A DNA stretch of 8,684 bases from JAAYJR01 sp964563975 (GTDB lineage: Bacteria > Bacteroidota > Bacteroidia > Bacteroidales > Prolixibacteraceae): the NCBI GenBank assembly GCA_964563975.1, contig CAZLZJ010000074.1:1-8684 (forward strand), given 5' to 3'. Of this stretch, positions 1 through 6,919 are shown in pieces (position 1 is the first letter of the stretch; the number at the start of each line of letters is the position of its first letter). The notes below the pieces were generated by a model, which was not told the origin of the DNA, did not search any database, and saw only the letters and a program-made list of their open reading frames with translations. The position numbers were made by a program, and so were the translations under genes.

Positions 1-1
1 T

Positions 2-1858
2 GAAATACAGGTTACCCCAAATAGTATTGTGGTTTGCGGATATGATCAGCGCGGGGCAATGTTCGGACTCTATAACCTTGAAAGCAGAATGAATCTGAGG
101 GAAGGGCCATTTTTGCCGAAAAATCTAAAAACCGTACGCCACAGCCTTTATGAAACAAGAATGGTGCTTTCATGGATGGGATGGATGGAGTTCCCCGACA
201 GATTTCTCTCACATCTCGCACACGATGGTTTCGATGGAATATTTGCCGGCATTTATACCAATCCTAATGGCGACAGAACTACTGCTGAAAACTCTACTGA
301 CTTTTACGCCCGGATTTTGCATAGAATGAGGGATCAGGACCCGAAAGTAATAAGAGACCTGATCGACAGAGCATCAAAATACGGGATCAAGGTTTATACT
401 CCCATATGCTACCAATATGTTGGAACAAAGGAGAGCGAAGAGGGACTGAGAAAATTAGTGAAAGATATAGTAAAAGAGTTTCCTGATATTAAAGGGTATA
501 TACTCCTTACCGAAGGATTCTGGTATAAAAGATGGGGTGGCGGCCACGGAGCTGATAAAGAGTATATACAGGATTGGGCTCGAAACTGGTGCAAGGCTGT
601 TGGTATTGTTGAAGAGGAGTGCCATAAGGCAGACCCTTCAATTGAGATACTGCCCTGGGAATATAATATCGACTTCAGGCCGCAAAACAGCGATGTAAAG
701 AGATACTTTATAAAACAACTTCCCGACAATGTAACTCCTCTGCTTACTTGGGAAAACGGTAAAAGCTTCGAAATTGACGGAATGCAGGGGTTTCTGAGAG
801 ATTACTCCCTAAACCAGATAGGACCTGCAGAGGTCACTGACGCACAAATTGATGAAGCCGGAAAGCGTAATATGAAGGTCTTCTCTAAAGTGGACACCTT
901 TGCAAGCTGGCAATATGGCACAATACCCTATCTGCCATGTCCGTACCAGTGGTATGACAGATATACGGCACTTGAAAAATTTGGTGTCAGCGGAACTCTC
1001 GAAAGCTGGAGTAGCGGATATAAACCAAATTTCATAAGTGAAATACGCTCATGGACATGCTGGAGTAACAGCCCTTCAAGAGATGAGCTGTTTGCTGCCA
1101 TTGCATCCAAAATATTCGGAAAAGAAAATAAAGAACTTATACTCAAAGCATGGGATCATTTTAGCAAAGCTATACGCCATGTGCCCGATACAGGACCCAA
1201 TATGGGAACTAACAATGCAATCGGAAATCCGCTGTTTTTCACCGAACCGCCGGCAAGAACTCTCACATTAAACTATTCGTGGGGCGATCCGGGCAAACGT
1301 TTGTCAGTAAATCCTTTCTGGCCGTTCACTGTGTCAAGAATGGTGTTTTTTCCGGACTTTACAAATAAAACAAACAGGGCTGAAAATTATGCACGGTCTG
1401 CTACCGGAATAGTAGTTCCACCGGAAACAAAACTTCTGCCTCTATTCCTGAAGTACCTCAAACTGGCAATTGACGAAATGGAAAATGGTTTAAACTATTA
1501 TCGTGAAGCGGCAATGAAAAGCCCTGAATCAAAGCGCAAGCCGGCAATAAAAGAGGTAGTGGTGGCTGAGCAGTTGCAGAGAATGATGCAGAGCGACCAT
1601 GCAATACTGGAATTTGAAGATCTCAGGTTACAGTTTGTTAAGTCTAAAGATAAAACTGTACTCGACAAAATGGAAAAAATATTGCGTGAAGAGATAGACC
1701 GTACGGAACTGTCGCTACTTGCTGCCACTAAAGATTCAAGACTGGGATTCCAATTTGAACAGGACTATGTATATACACCCTATTCGCTAAAAGAGAAATT
1801 GGGAGTATTAAAAGAGACCTTAAATGTACATATTGCAGCAGCAAAAAAATCTATATAA
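2..1858 (+). CDS. Glycosidase-like TIM-barrel protein with GH20/GH67-type N-terminal domain (5' partial)
   Basis: The reading frame is open from the first complete codon (base 2), so the true start lies upstream; 618 residues are visible. A GTG at 29 is in frame but is mid-domain, not a credible start. Visible residues 10-30 carry GYDQRGAMFGLYNLE, the end of the small alpha/beta domain that precedes the barrel in GH20 hexosaminidases and GH67 alpha-glucuronidases. A TIM-barrel-like region follows (about 50-370), with acidic residues at likely strand ends: E171 (LTEGFW), E220 (PWEYN), E251 (TWENG) and E334 (LESWSSG). The GH20 Asp-Glu pair is not visible, so I do not assign a family or catalytic residues. 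The C-terminal part (about 470-618) is helical and ends with DSRLGF...YTPYSLKEKL (from 578), a tail I associate with similar Bacteroidota and Planctomycetes proteins. Localisation is unknown because the N-terminus is missing. It lies 18 bases before the M24 gene. A hydrolase on an acidic or amino-sugar glycoside is a guess; the general class is fairly secure. Confidence 0.7.
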   Translation, partial: EIQVTPNSIVVCGYDQRGAMFGLYNLESRMNLREGPFLPKNLKTVRHSLYETRMVLSWMGWMEFPDRFLSHLAHDGFDGIFAGIYTNPNGDRTTAENSTDFYARILHRMRDQDPKVIRDLIDRASKYGIKVYTPICYQYVGTKESEEGLRKLVKDIVKEFPDIKGYILLTEGFWYKRWGGGHGADKEYIQDWARNWCKAVGIVEEECHKADPSIEILPWEYNIDFRPQNSDVKRYFIKQLPDNVTPLLTWENGKSFEIDGMQGFLRDYSLNQIGPAEVTDAQIDEAGKRNMKVFSKVDTFASWQYGTIPYLPCPYQWYDRYTALEKFGVSGTLESWSSGYKPNFISEIRSWTCWSNSPSRDELFAAIASKIFGKENKELILKAWDHFSKAIRHVPDTGPNMGTNNAIGNPLFFTEPPARTLTLNYSWGDPGKRLSVNPFWPFTVSRMVFFPDFTNKTNRAENYARSATGIVVPPETKLLPLFLKYLKLAIDEMENGLNYYREAAMKSPESKRKPAIKEVVVAEQLQRMMQSDHAILEFEDLRLQFVKSKDKTVLDKMEKILREEIDRTELSLLAATKDSRLGFQFEQDYVYTPYSLKEKLGVLKETLNVHIAAAKKSI

Positions 1859-1876
1859 CTTTTAAAAATAATAATT

Positions 1877-3040
1877 ATGAAAACAACAACAATTCCAAAG
1901 GAAGAATTTCTTGAAAGAATTAAAAAACTTCAGTCAAACATTAAAGCAGAAGGACTTGATGCGTGCCTTGTTCATGGTACAGAATCAGACATGGCTCATG
2001 TAAGATATCTTAGTGAGTATTGGCCAACTTTTGAGACAGCTGCAGTTTTTGTTCCTTCAGAAGGAGAAGCAGTATTACTGGTAGGCCCGGAGAGTGGAAA
2101 TTATGCTGCCCATCGCAGTTTCTTTAAAAATATTGAAACCATGATAGAGTATCGTGAGTCGGCAGAGCCTGAATATCCGGGTATGACCTTTTTGACCTAT
2201 CCTGAAATAGTGGCTAAATATTTCCCAGGCAAGGAGATAAAAAAGCTTGGTATCGTAGGATGGCAAATCACTCCCATGCCGGTATACATGTCACTGCAAA
2301 AACACTTTCCGGGAATAGAACTGGTAAGAGCCGATGATTCATTCTGGCCCCTCAGATATGTGAAAAGTGAAAATGAACTGAACAGCATGAGGAAAGCGTA
2401 TCAAATTGCAGAAATTGCAGTAGGTGCAATACTTGATGAAATAAAACCGGGAATGACAGAGTTCCAGGTGATTGGCATTGCCCAACGTGAAATATACAAA
2501 CATGGCGCCGAGTATGAAGGACATTCATTATACTGTTTCTGCGGTCCCTCTACCAACAATGCAATTTCAAGACCTACCCATAATAAAATTGTAGAAAATG
2601 AAGTAATTCAGCTGAATATCGGAGCAAGAGTCAATGGATATTCATCAAGTGTCGGTTTACCATTTTCTATTGGCCCATTGCCTGAACATAAAAAAAGGCT
2701 TGTTGAATTTGGCTTGGAAGCTCATAAGAAAACTATAGAATTAATGGGTGCGGGCAAGCCTGCAGGAAGTGTAGTGAGAGAATATGAAGATTGGGTTAAA
2801 GCAAAAGGATTTGATCAATATATGCTTTACGGACCATGTCATTCAATTGGTATGATGGAAGTAGAAAAACCATGGATGGAATCAACTTCAAAATTCACCC
2901 TTCAGGAAAATATGACTTTCCAGGTTGACACATTCTTTTATGATAAAGATTTTGGGCTTCGCTGGGAGAATGGAGTTATTATCAAAAAAGACGGCGTAGA
3001 ACAATTTTCATCTAAGTTCATGAAAATTGTTGAACTATAA
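1877..3040 (+). CDS. Creatinase/aminopeptidase P-fold (M24) protein with degenerate metal site
   Basis: The 387-residue protein has the two-domain layout of creatinase, prolidase and aminopeptidase P: an N-terminal alpha/beta domain (about 1-160, starting FLERIKKLQSNIKAEGLDA) and a C-terminal pita-bread domain (about 165-385). M24 metallopeptidases bind two metals through Asp, Asp, His, Glu, Glu. Here the matching positions read Asn247 (QLNIGA), Ser258 (GYSSSVG), His322 (GPCHSIG), Asp351 (FQVDTFF) and Glu364 (RWENGV). Three of five are changed, two to residues that cannot replace a carboxylate ligand, so a normal dinuclear peptidase is unlikely. Creatinase is the known metal-free member and, as I recall, also has Asn at the first position; but its catalytic Glu appears to be Gly here and its His is shifted to PTH235N. 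A non-peptidase hydrolase acting on a small C-N compound is the best inference. The ATG at 1877 is the first Met, after an A/T-rich 18-base gap with no Shine-Dalgarno. The creatininase-family gene follows 26 bases later. Database names such as Xaa-Pro aminopeptidase would be misleading. Confidence 0.88.
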   Translation: MKTTTIPKEEFLERIKKLQSNIKAEGLDACLVHGTESDMAHVRYLSEYWPTFETAAVFVPSEGEAVLLVGPESGNYAAHRSFFKNIETMIEYRESAEPEYPGMTFLTYPEIVAKYFPGKEIKKLGIVGWQITPMPVYMSLQKHFPGIELVRADDSFWPLRYVKSENELNSMRKAYQIAEIAVGAILDEIKPGMTEFQVIGIAQREIYKHGAEYEGHSLYCFCGPSTNNAISRPTHNKIVENEVIQLNIGARVNGYSSSVGLPFSIGPLPEHKKRLVEFGLEAHKKTIELMGAGKPAGSVVREYEDWVKAKGFDQYMLYGPCHSIGMMEVEKPWMESTSKFTLQENMTFQVDTFFYDKDFGLRWENGVIIKKDGVEQFSSKFMKIVEL

Positions 3041-3066
3041 TTAAATAATTAAAATAAATAATTGTT

Positions 3067-3810
3067 ATGCGATATGAATATATGTTTCCGGATCAAATCC
3101 GGAAAGCTATTGATGACAACACCCCTATTGCCATGGCATTGGGTGTTTTGGAATATCACGGAGAACACCTTTGCCCGGGTGTTGATACTCTCGTAGTTCA
3201 AAAGGCATTGGAAATGGTAGAAAAGGAGATGGATCTTGTCCTGCTTCCTCCTTTTTATTACGGCGCAGGATCTTATGCAGTTGCAGGCCCCGAACGTAAA
3301 GGAGGTATGCATATTGATGCCGATACTTTAAATAAGTTTGCAAGGCAATTCTTCTATAACCTGTTAAGAATCGGATTCCGCAATATATGGGTATTTTTTC
3401 ATCATCAAAGTGAAAATTTCGTAAGCGGAATGCCTACAGACCTTGCCTTCAGGCTTGCAGCAAAACAGGAAATATTTGCTTTCATTGAAAATGAAAAAGG
3501 CGACGGCTGGTGGGGGGAAGACCCGGCTTCTGCAAATTATTATGAAGAACATGAAGCGGGAACCGATCCGTTCAGCTGGATCAGGGTTGAGCCCTTTATG
3601 AGCGGTGAAGCTCAAAGCCAGTGGCCAATAGACCATGCGGGAGAGCAGGAAACATCACTAATGATGGCATTTGCACCGGAAGGTGTCGATATGAACCGTT
3701 TTGACGGTAAGCAATGGTATGCGCAATCAGCTACCAAAGCTAATATGGATTATGCTGATAAAGCAAAGAAATTCATTCTGGAAGATCTCAAAAACAGAAT
3801 GGGCAAATAA
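3067..3810 (+). CDS. Creatininase-family metallohydrolase
   Basis: The 247-residue protein belongs to the creatininase family (PF02633), close to the usual length of about 240-260. Family members open cyclic amides or related bonds with a dinuclear metal centre: creatininase itself, MftE in mycofactocin maturation, FAPy deformylase, and IolN, which hydrolyses a diketo-inositol. The metal ligands known from Pseudomonas creatininase (Glu34, His36, Asp45, His120, Glu122) are all found: Glu29, His31 and Asp40 in GVLEYHGEHLCPGVDT with identical spacing, then His113 and Glu116 in FFHHQSENF. The second motif has one extra residue compared with the usual His-x-Glu. HAGEQETS at 190-197 matches the conserved family segment near the active site. 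No signal peptide is visible, so it is cytoplasmic. A Trp- and acid-rich stretch at about 150-175 (GWWGED onward) probably shapes the substrate pocket. The gene ends four bases before the next start, suggesting translational coupling. Creatinine as the substrate is not supported by the sugar-related context. Confidence 0.9.
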   Translation: MRYEYMFPDQIRKAIDDNTPIAMALGVLEYHGEHLCPGVDTLVVQKALEMVEKEMDLVLLPPFYYGAGSYAVAGPERKGGMHIDADTLNKFARQFFYNLLRIGFRNIWVFFHHQSENFVSGMPTDLAFRLAAKQEIFAFIENEKGDGWWGEDPASANYYEEHEAGTDPFSWIRVEPFMSGEAQSQWPIDHAGEQETSLMMAFAPEGVDMNRFDGKQWYAQSATKANMDYADKAKKFILEDLKNRMGK

Positions 3811-3814
3811 AAAA

Positions 3815-4759
3815 ATGATGACAGGCAGGGAATTAACAGATTTATTATCAAAATCGTATCGTCGCCCGCATCTGACAGGCACTTTTGAAAATGGAGTAAT
3901 TGCAGCACTTTCTATGGAAGGAAGACTTTTTACCATTGTTAATAATAAAGTAATTAACAGGGTTGTTCCTTCTGCAATTATTAACCGTTCAAACAAAAAT
4001 GCCTTTCAAAACCCGGGTGGCGATACTCTCTGGCCTGCACCTGAAGGAACTTCATTAGGCTATGAATACGCAACAGGCACCTGGCGAGTGCCTCCTTCTA
4101 TTACCGGAGCAGTATGGGAAGTTGTGGAACAAGCCCCTGATAAATCAGTTATAAGGGCAGAAATAGACTTAGTGAACAACCTTCAGACAGGCATACCATG
4201 TGAATTTGAACGTATAATTGAAATTAAAGCTGTAAACAAAGGATTAATCCAGACAGTTACGGAAATAATAAGATATACAGGCTTTAAAAAATTACCTGAA
4301 GGATCTTTTCTTCTTGCCCCCTGGTCCCTTTGTCAATTTGATTCAGGCGAAAAGGGAAAAGTTACAATGCCACCTCCGGGAGAAGAAGATATTTGGGATT
4401 ATTACGAACCCAGTGAAGCACAAAGGCGGTTGCATAATAACTTATATATCGTTGACACAAAAACTGACAAGAGATTTCAATTGGGATTAAGCAAAAATGT
4501 TGCATGGATTGAGTATGCCTATGAAGGCCAATACCGGGTAAAACGCTATGCAGAAGATATTGAACAGGGATATCGCTATATAGATATTGCCGATGCCCCT
4601 CCTGATCAGCAACCATCAGAAAAAGGGGTGAAATTAAGCGTATATTGCGACCCTTCAGGGTTTATGGAGATCGAAGCATGCGGAGGTTGTACTACCGGTG
4701 ACTTGGTGCCGGGTACAGAACTGCGTGCAAAAATTATTACCGAATACCATGAGTGGTAA
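3815..4759 (+). CDS. Galactose-mutarotase-like beta-sandwich protein
   Basis: I place the start at the ATG of 3815 (314 residues; the next codon is also ATG). The frame is open back to 3701, but that upstream stretch lies inside the creatininase gene and reads as non-homologous shadow sequence. The protein is predicted to be almost entirely beta strand and carries GGDTLWPAPEG at 68-78, a signature like that of uncharacterised mutarotase-like families (DUF4380/DUF6786 type, from memory), where it sits at the sugar-binding face. Other landmarks are GTWRVPPS, LLAPWSLCQF and the C-terminal EACGGCTTGDLVPG, which resembles the final strands of aldose epimerases. The two catalytic His residues of GalM are not evident, so ordinary 1-epimerase chemistry is doubtful. 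There is no signal peptide, so it is probably cytoplasmic. Its four-base spacing from the creatininase-family gene suggests the two are translated together and work on the same imported sugar. Fold assignment is fairly secure; the reaction is unknown. Confidence 0.75.
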   Translation: MMTGRELTDLLSKSYRRPHLTGTFENGVIAALSMEGRLFTIVNNKVINRVVPSAIINRSNKNAFQNPGGDTLWPAPEGTSLGYEYATGTWRVPPSITGAVWEVVEQAPDKSVIRAEIDLVNNLQTGIPCEFERIIEIKAVNKGLIQTVTEIIRYTGFKKLPEGSFLLAPWSLCQFDSGEKGKVTMPPPGEEDIWDYYEPSEAQRRLHNNLYIVDTKTDKRFQLGLSKNVAWIEYAYEGQYRVKRYAEDIEQGYRYIDIADAPPDQQPSEKGVKLSVYCDPSGFMEIEACGGCTTGDLVPGTELRAKIITEYHEW

Positions 4760-4820
4760 CTATACCCAAAAATTTTCTCTCTGTTAATTTCAAAAAGAAT
4801 CTTTAATTAATATTGACATT
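4760..4820 (+). other. Longest intergenic gap (61 bases)
   Basis: This is the largest non-coding stretch in the window. It is A/T-rich with no inverted repeat strong enough for a terminator. I see no convincing Bacteroidota promoter (TTTG around -33 with TAnnTTTG around -7), only weak partial matches. An internal promoter here is possible but unsupported, and read-through from the upstream genes is the simpler view. Confidence 0.4.
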
Positions 4821-6038
4821 ATGAATACCAAAAACAAAAATATTCTTGTTCCAATGCTATTAATAGGAGCAATGTACGGCGTGCTGGGCTTTGCTCTTGG
4901 AATTAATGCCTTTTTCATTCCTTTTGTCCAGGAGGCATTTCAAATTTCAACCTCTATGTCATACTTAGTTATGACTGCTACCTTTTCCGCATTTTTGGTT
5001 TTCGGAGCCGTATCCGGAGGAATACTCAAAAAAGCAGGTTATAAGGGAGGCATGATAATTGCTTTTGTCCTTATGGCTTTGGGGTTTTTTATAATCACGC
5101 CGGCTGCTAAATCAATAAGCTTTCCCATTCTGCTGCTTGCCCTGTTCATAAGCGGCCTGGGGCAAGCTCTTCTGACAGGTGCCGTTAATACCTATGTTTC
5201 AATTATCGGACCTCCGGAAAGCGCTGCTCAAAGGATTGCCCTTATGGGTATTTGCAATAAAACATTCTATGCTATTGCATCCCTGATGCTTGCCCTGTTT
5301 ATGGACCTGACAAATGTTAGAATTGAAGATACTATATTACCATTCTATATAATCACCGGAATCCTTTTAGTGATGGGGTTTCTATATTATTTTGCCCCGC
5401 TTCCGGATATTAAGGTAGCCGGAGAAGAGGAAGGAAAAGACGAAGATGAGGCAGAATTGAATATCTATTCAAAATCAAAAACCAGTATCTTTCAGTTCCC
5501 ACATTTAGTACTGGGAGTTATTGCAATATTTTTTGTTATTGGTGTTGAACATCTTACACTTGGATCTATAAACGATTATGCCACCATACTAAAGCTCCCC
5601 TCGCCTGAAAATTATGTTTGGTTAGTCTCCATTGCAATGATTATCGGTTACCTGATGGGTGTGATTTTCATTCCAAAATATGTAAGTCAGCATCAGGCAC
5701 TTTTAATCTCAACTATTTCCGGAATAATTATCACTATTGTCATTGTGTTGGTACCTATCAATATTTCCATTTACCTTGTAGGTGTTCTGGGACTTGCAAA
5801 TGCTATGTTATGGCCTGCCGTATGGCCGATAGCCATTGCCGACCTGGGAAAATTTACCAAAGTCGGTTCTTCCCTGCTTGTTTCCGGTATAATCGGAGGA
5901 GCTATACTGCCGTTGATATTTGGATTTGTGGCTGAAAAAACCTCATATCAGGTTGCATATTTAGTCTATCTGCCTGCATATGCATATATAATCTATTATG
6001 CCCTGTCAGGCAGTAAAATAAGAACTATAAAAAAATAA
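4821..6038 (+). CDS. MFS sugar:H+ symporter, FucP/GluP-type (FHS family)
   Basis: The 405-residue protein has 12 predicted membrane segments in two halves, split by an acidic cytoplasmic loop at about 196-222 (GEEEGKDEDEAEL). Family-specific signatures match the fucose/glucose/galactose symporters: GLGQALLTGAVNTYVS at 112-127 followed by GPPESAAQR, whose Glu133 corresponds to the proton-coupling Glu135 of E. coli FucP; Glu243 in GVEHLTLGS; and AMLWPAVWPIAIADLGK at 328-344 followed by GSSLLVSGIIGGAILPL. The TM1 Asp46 of FucP appears to be Ala30 here (LGINAFFIPFVQEAF), so binding or coupling differs from FucP; GluP-like members also lack this Asp. It sits in the inner membrane and would import a monosaccharide or small sugar derivative. 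It separates the putative cytoplasmic enzymes upstream from the exported ones downstream. The start is the first ATG after the 61-base gap; no Shine-Dalgarno is seen. FHS-type assignment is strong; the substrate is unknown. Confidence 0.92.
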   Translation: MNTKNKNILVPMLLIGAMYGVLGFALGINAFFIPFVQEAFQISTSMSYLVMTATFSAFLVFGAVSGGILKKAGYKGGMIIAFVLMALGFFIITPAAKSISFPILLLALFISGLGQALLTGAVNTYVSIIGPPESAAQRIALMGICNKTFYAIASLMLALFMDLTNVRIEDTILPFYIITGILLVMGFLYYFAPLPDIKVAGEEEGKDEDEAELNIYSKSKTSIFQFPHLVLGVIAIFFVIGVEHLTLGSINDYATILKLPSPENYVWLVSIAMIIGYLMGVIFIPKYVSQHQALLISTISGIIITIVIVLVPINISIYLVGVLGLANAMLWPAVWPIAIADLGKFTKVGSSLLVSGIIGGAILPLIFGFVAEKTSYQVAYLVYLPAYAYIIYYALSGSKIRTIKK

Positions 6039-6045
6039 TTTTTAA

Positions 6046-6873
6046 ATGAGAAAGATATTAATTTTCGTAGCTGTTTTAAGCTTATCTTTTTTAAATTTTA
6101 CATATGTGACAAAAGCTTCTGCTTCTACGTCAGGTGATCCTGAAGCTAAAAGTTTAAAAAAAACAAAAGTTAAACTGTTTAACGGGAAAAATTTTGACGG
6201 ATGGTATACATACATAAAAGGAAAAGGCAAAAACGTTGACCCAAACAAAGTCTTTACAGTTAAAAATGGTGTTATAGTTATTTCCGGAGAAGAGTATGGT
6301 TGTATTACTACTGATAAAGAGTATGAAAACTATAAACTTACAGCCGAATTTAAATGGGGGGAAAAAACCCACGAACCCAGACTCACAAAAGCAAGGGATT
6401 GCGGTATAATGCTTCACTCTGTCGGAGAAGATGGTGCTTACGGAGGTATCTGGATGCAATCTATCGAATGTCAGATCATTGAAGGAGGCACCGGAGATCT
6501 CCTTGTAGTTGGAGACGGATCTCCCGCATTTGCAATTACCTGTCCGGTAGCTCCCGAAAAACAAGGTAATTCATATGTTTATAAAGCTAACGGAGAGCCG
6601 GTAACGATTCATTCAGGAAGAATAAACTGGTATGGACGTGATCCCGGCTGGAAAGATCAAAAAGGGTTCAGGGGAGTTAATGATGTTGAAAAGCCTGTAG
6701 GAAAATGGAATAAAATTGAATGTATGGTTAGAGGAGATGAAATTAAGGTATATCTTAACAACAAACTTGTTAATCAAGCCTTTGATGTAAAACCTTATAA
6801 AGGAAAGATACAAATTCAGTCGGAAGGAGCAGAAATTTTCTTCAGAAAAGTGAATCTTACATTTTTGCCCTGA
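6046..6873 (+). CDS. Exported DUF1080 (3-keto-disaccharide hydrolase-like) protein
   Basis: The 275-residue protein begins with a signal peptide (MRKILIFVAVLSLSF, likely cut after ASA at residue 26) and has no lipobox Cys, so it should be periplasmic or secreted. Residues 42-275 form one DUF1080 domain (PF06439, concanavalin-like beta sandwich). Its usual landmarks are visible: LFNGKNFDGWY at 44-54, YENYKLTAEFKWGEK, the DCGIMLHS segment, SIECQIIEGGTGD at 139-151, GKWNKIECMVRGDEIKVYLN, and a closing GKIQIQSEGAEIFFRKVNL. Characterised members cleave the bond of 3-keto-glycosides made by a partner oxidoreductase, by elimination and hydration rather than classical glycosidase chemistry. No Gfo/Idh/MocA-type oxidoreductase is present in the window, so a partner would have to lie outside it. 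The gene starts seven bases after the symporter stop, so the two are probably co-transcribed and functionally linked. Domain assignment is secure; activity on a keto-glycoside is inferred from the family. Confidence 0.9.
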   Translation: MRKILIFVAVLSLSFLNFTYVTKASASTSGDPEAKSLKKTKVKLFNGKNFDGWYTYIKGKGKNVDPNKVFTVKNGVIVISGEEYGCITTDKEYENYKLTAEFKWGEKTHEPRLTKARDCGIMLHSVGEDGAYGGIWMQSIECQIIEGGTGDLLVVGDGSPAFAITCPVAPEKQGNSYVYKANGEPVTIHSGRINWYGRDPGWKDQKGFRGVNDVEKPVGKWNKIECMVRGDEIKVYLNNKLVNQAFDVKPYKGKIQIQSEGAEIFFRKVNLTFLP

Positions 6874-6919
6874 AAATCAAAACCGGTTACATTAATAAGT
6901 TGTCAAAAAAAATCAAATC
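6874..6919 (+). other. Intergenic gap before the lipoprotein gene (46 bases)
   Basis: The stretch is A/T-rich and ends in an A-run shortly before the ATG at 6920. It contains a perfect 8-base palindrome, AACCGGTT (6881-6888), too short and without a T-run to act as a terminator. No promoter of the Bacteroidota type is convincing, so the operon probably continues across it. Confidence 0.4.

Noticed and set aside
173..190. Tandem ATGGATGG-like repeat
   Set aside because: It encodes WMGWME inside the first gene and follows from the codons of a repeated Trp-Met pattern; no sign of a wider repeat array.
1877..3810. True creatinine degradation operon (creatininase plus creatinase)
   Set aside because: The creatinase-fold protein appears to lack the catalytic residues, no sarcosine oxidase or urea-handling gene is present, and all neighbours are sugar-related.
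3701..3814. In-frame upstream extension of the mutarotase-like gene with its own ATG
   Set aside because: It overlaps the well-supported end of the creatininase-family gene in another frame and its translation has no link to the beta-sandwich domain; the ATG at 3815 gives the natural start.
4813..4818. TTGACA, a -35-like hexamer
   Set aside because: It lies two bases before the symporter ATG, too close to drive that gene, and Bacteroidota promoters do not use this box.
5618..5935. 105-residue open frame in a second + frame within the symporter gene
   Set aside because: It is fully inside the symporter coding region and its Cys/His-rich translation is typical of an out-of-frame read.
6881..6888. 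AACCGGTT palindrome as a terminator or operator
   Set aside because: Only eight bases, no loop and no T-run; no second copy seen in the other gaps.
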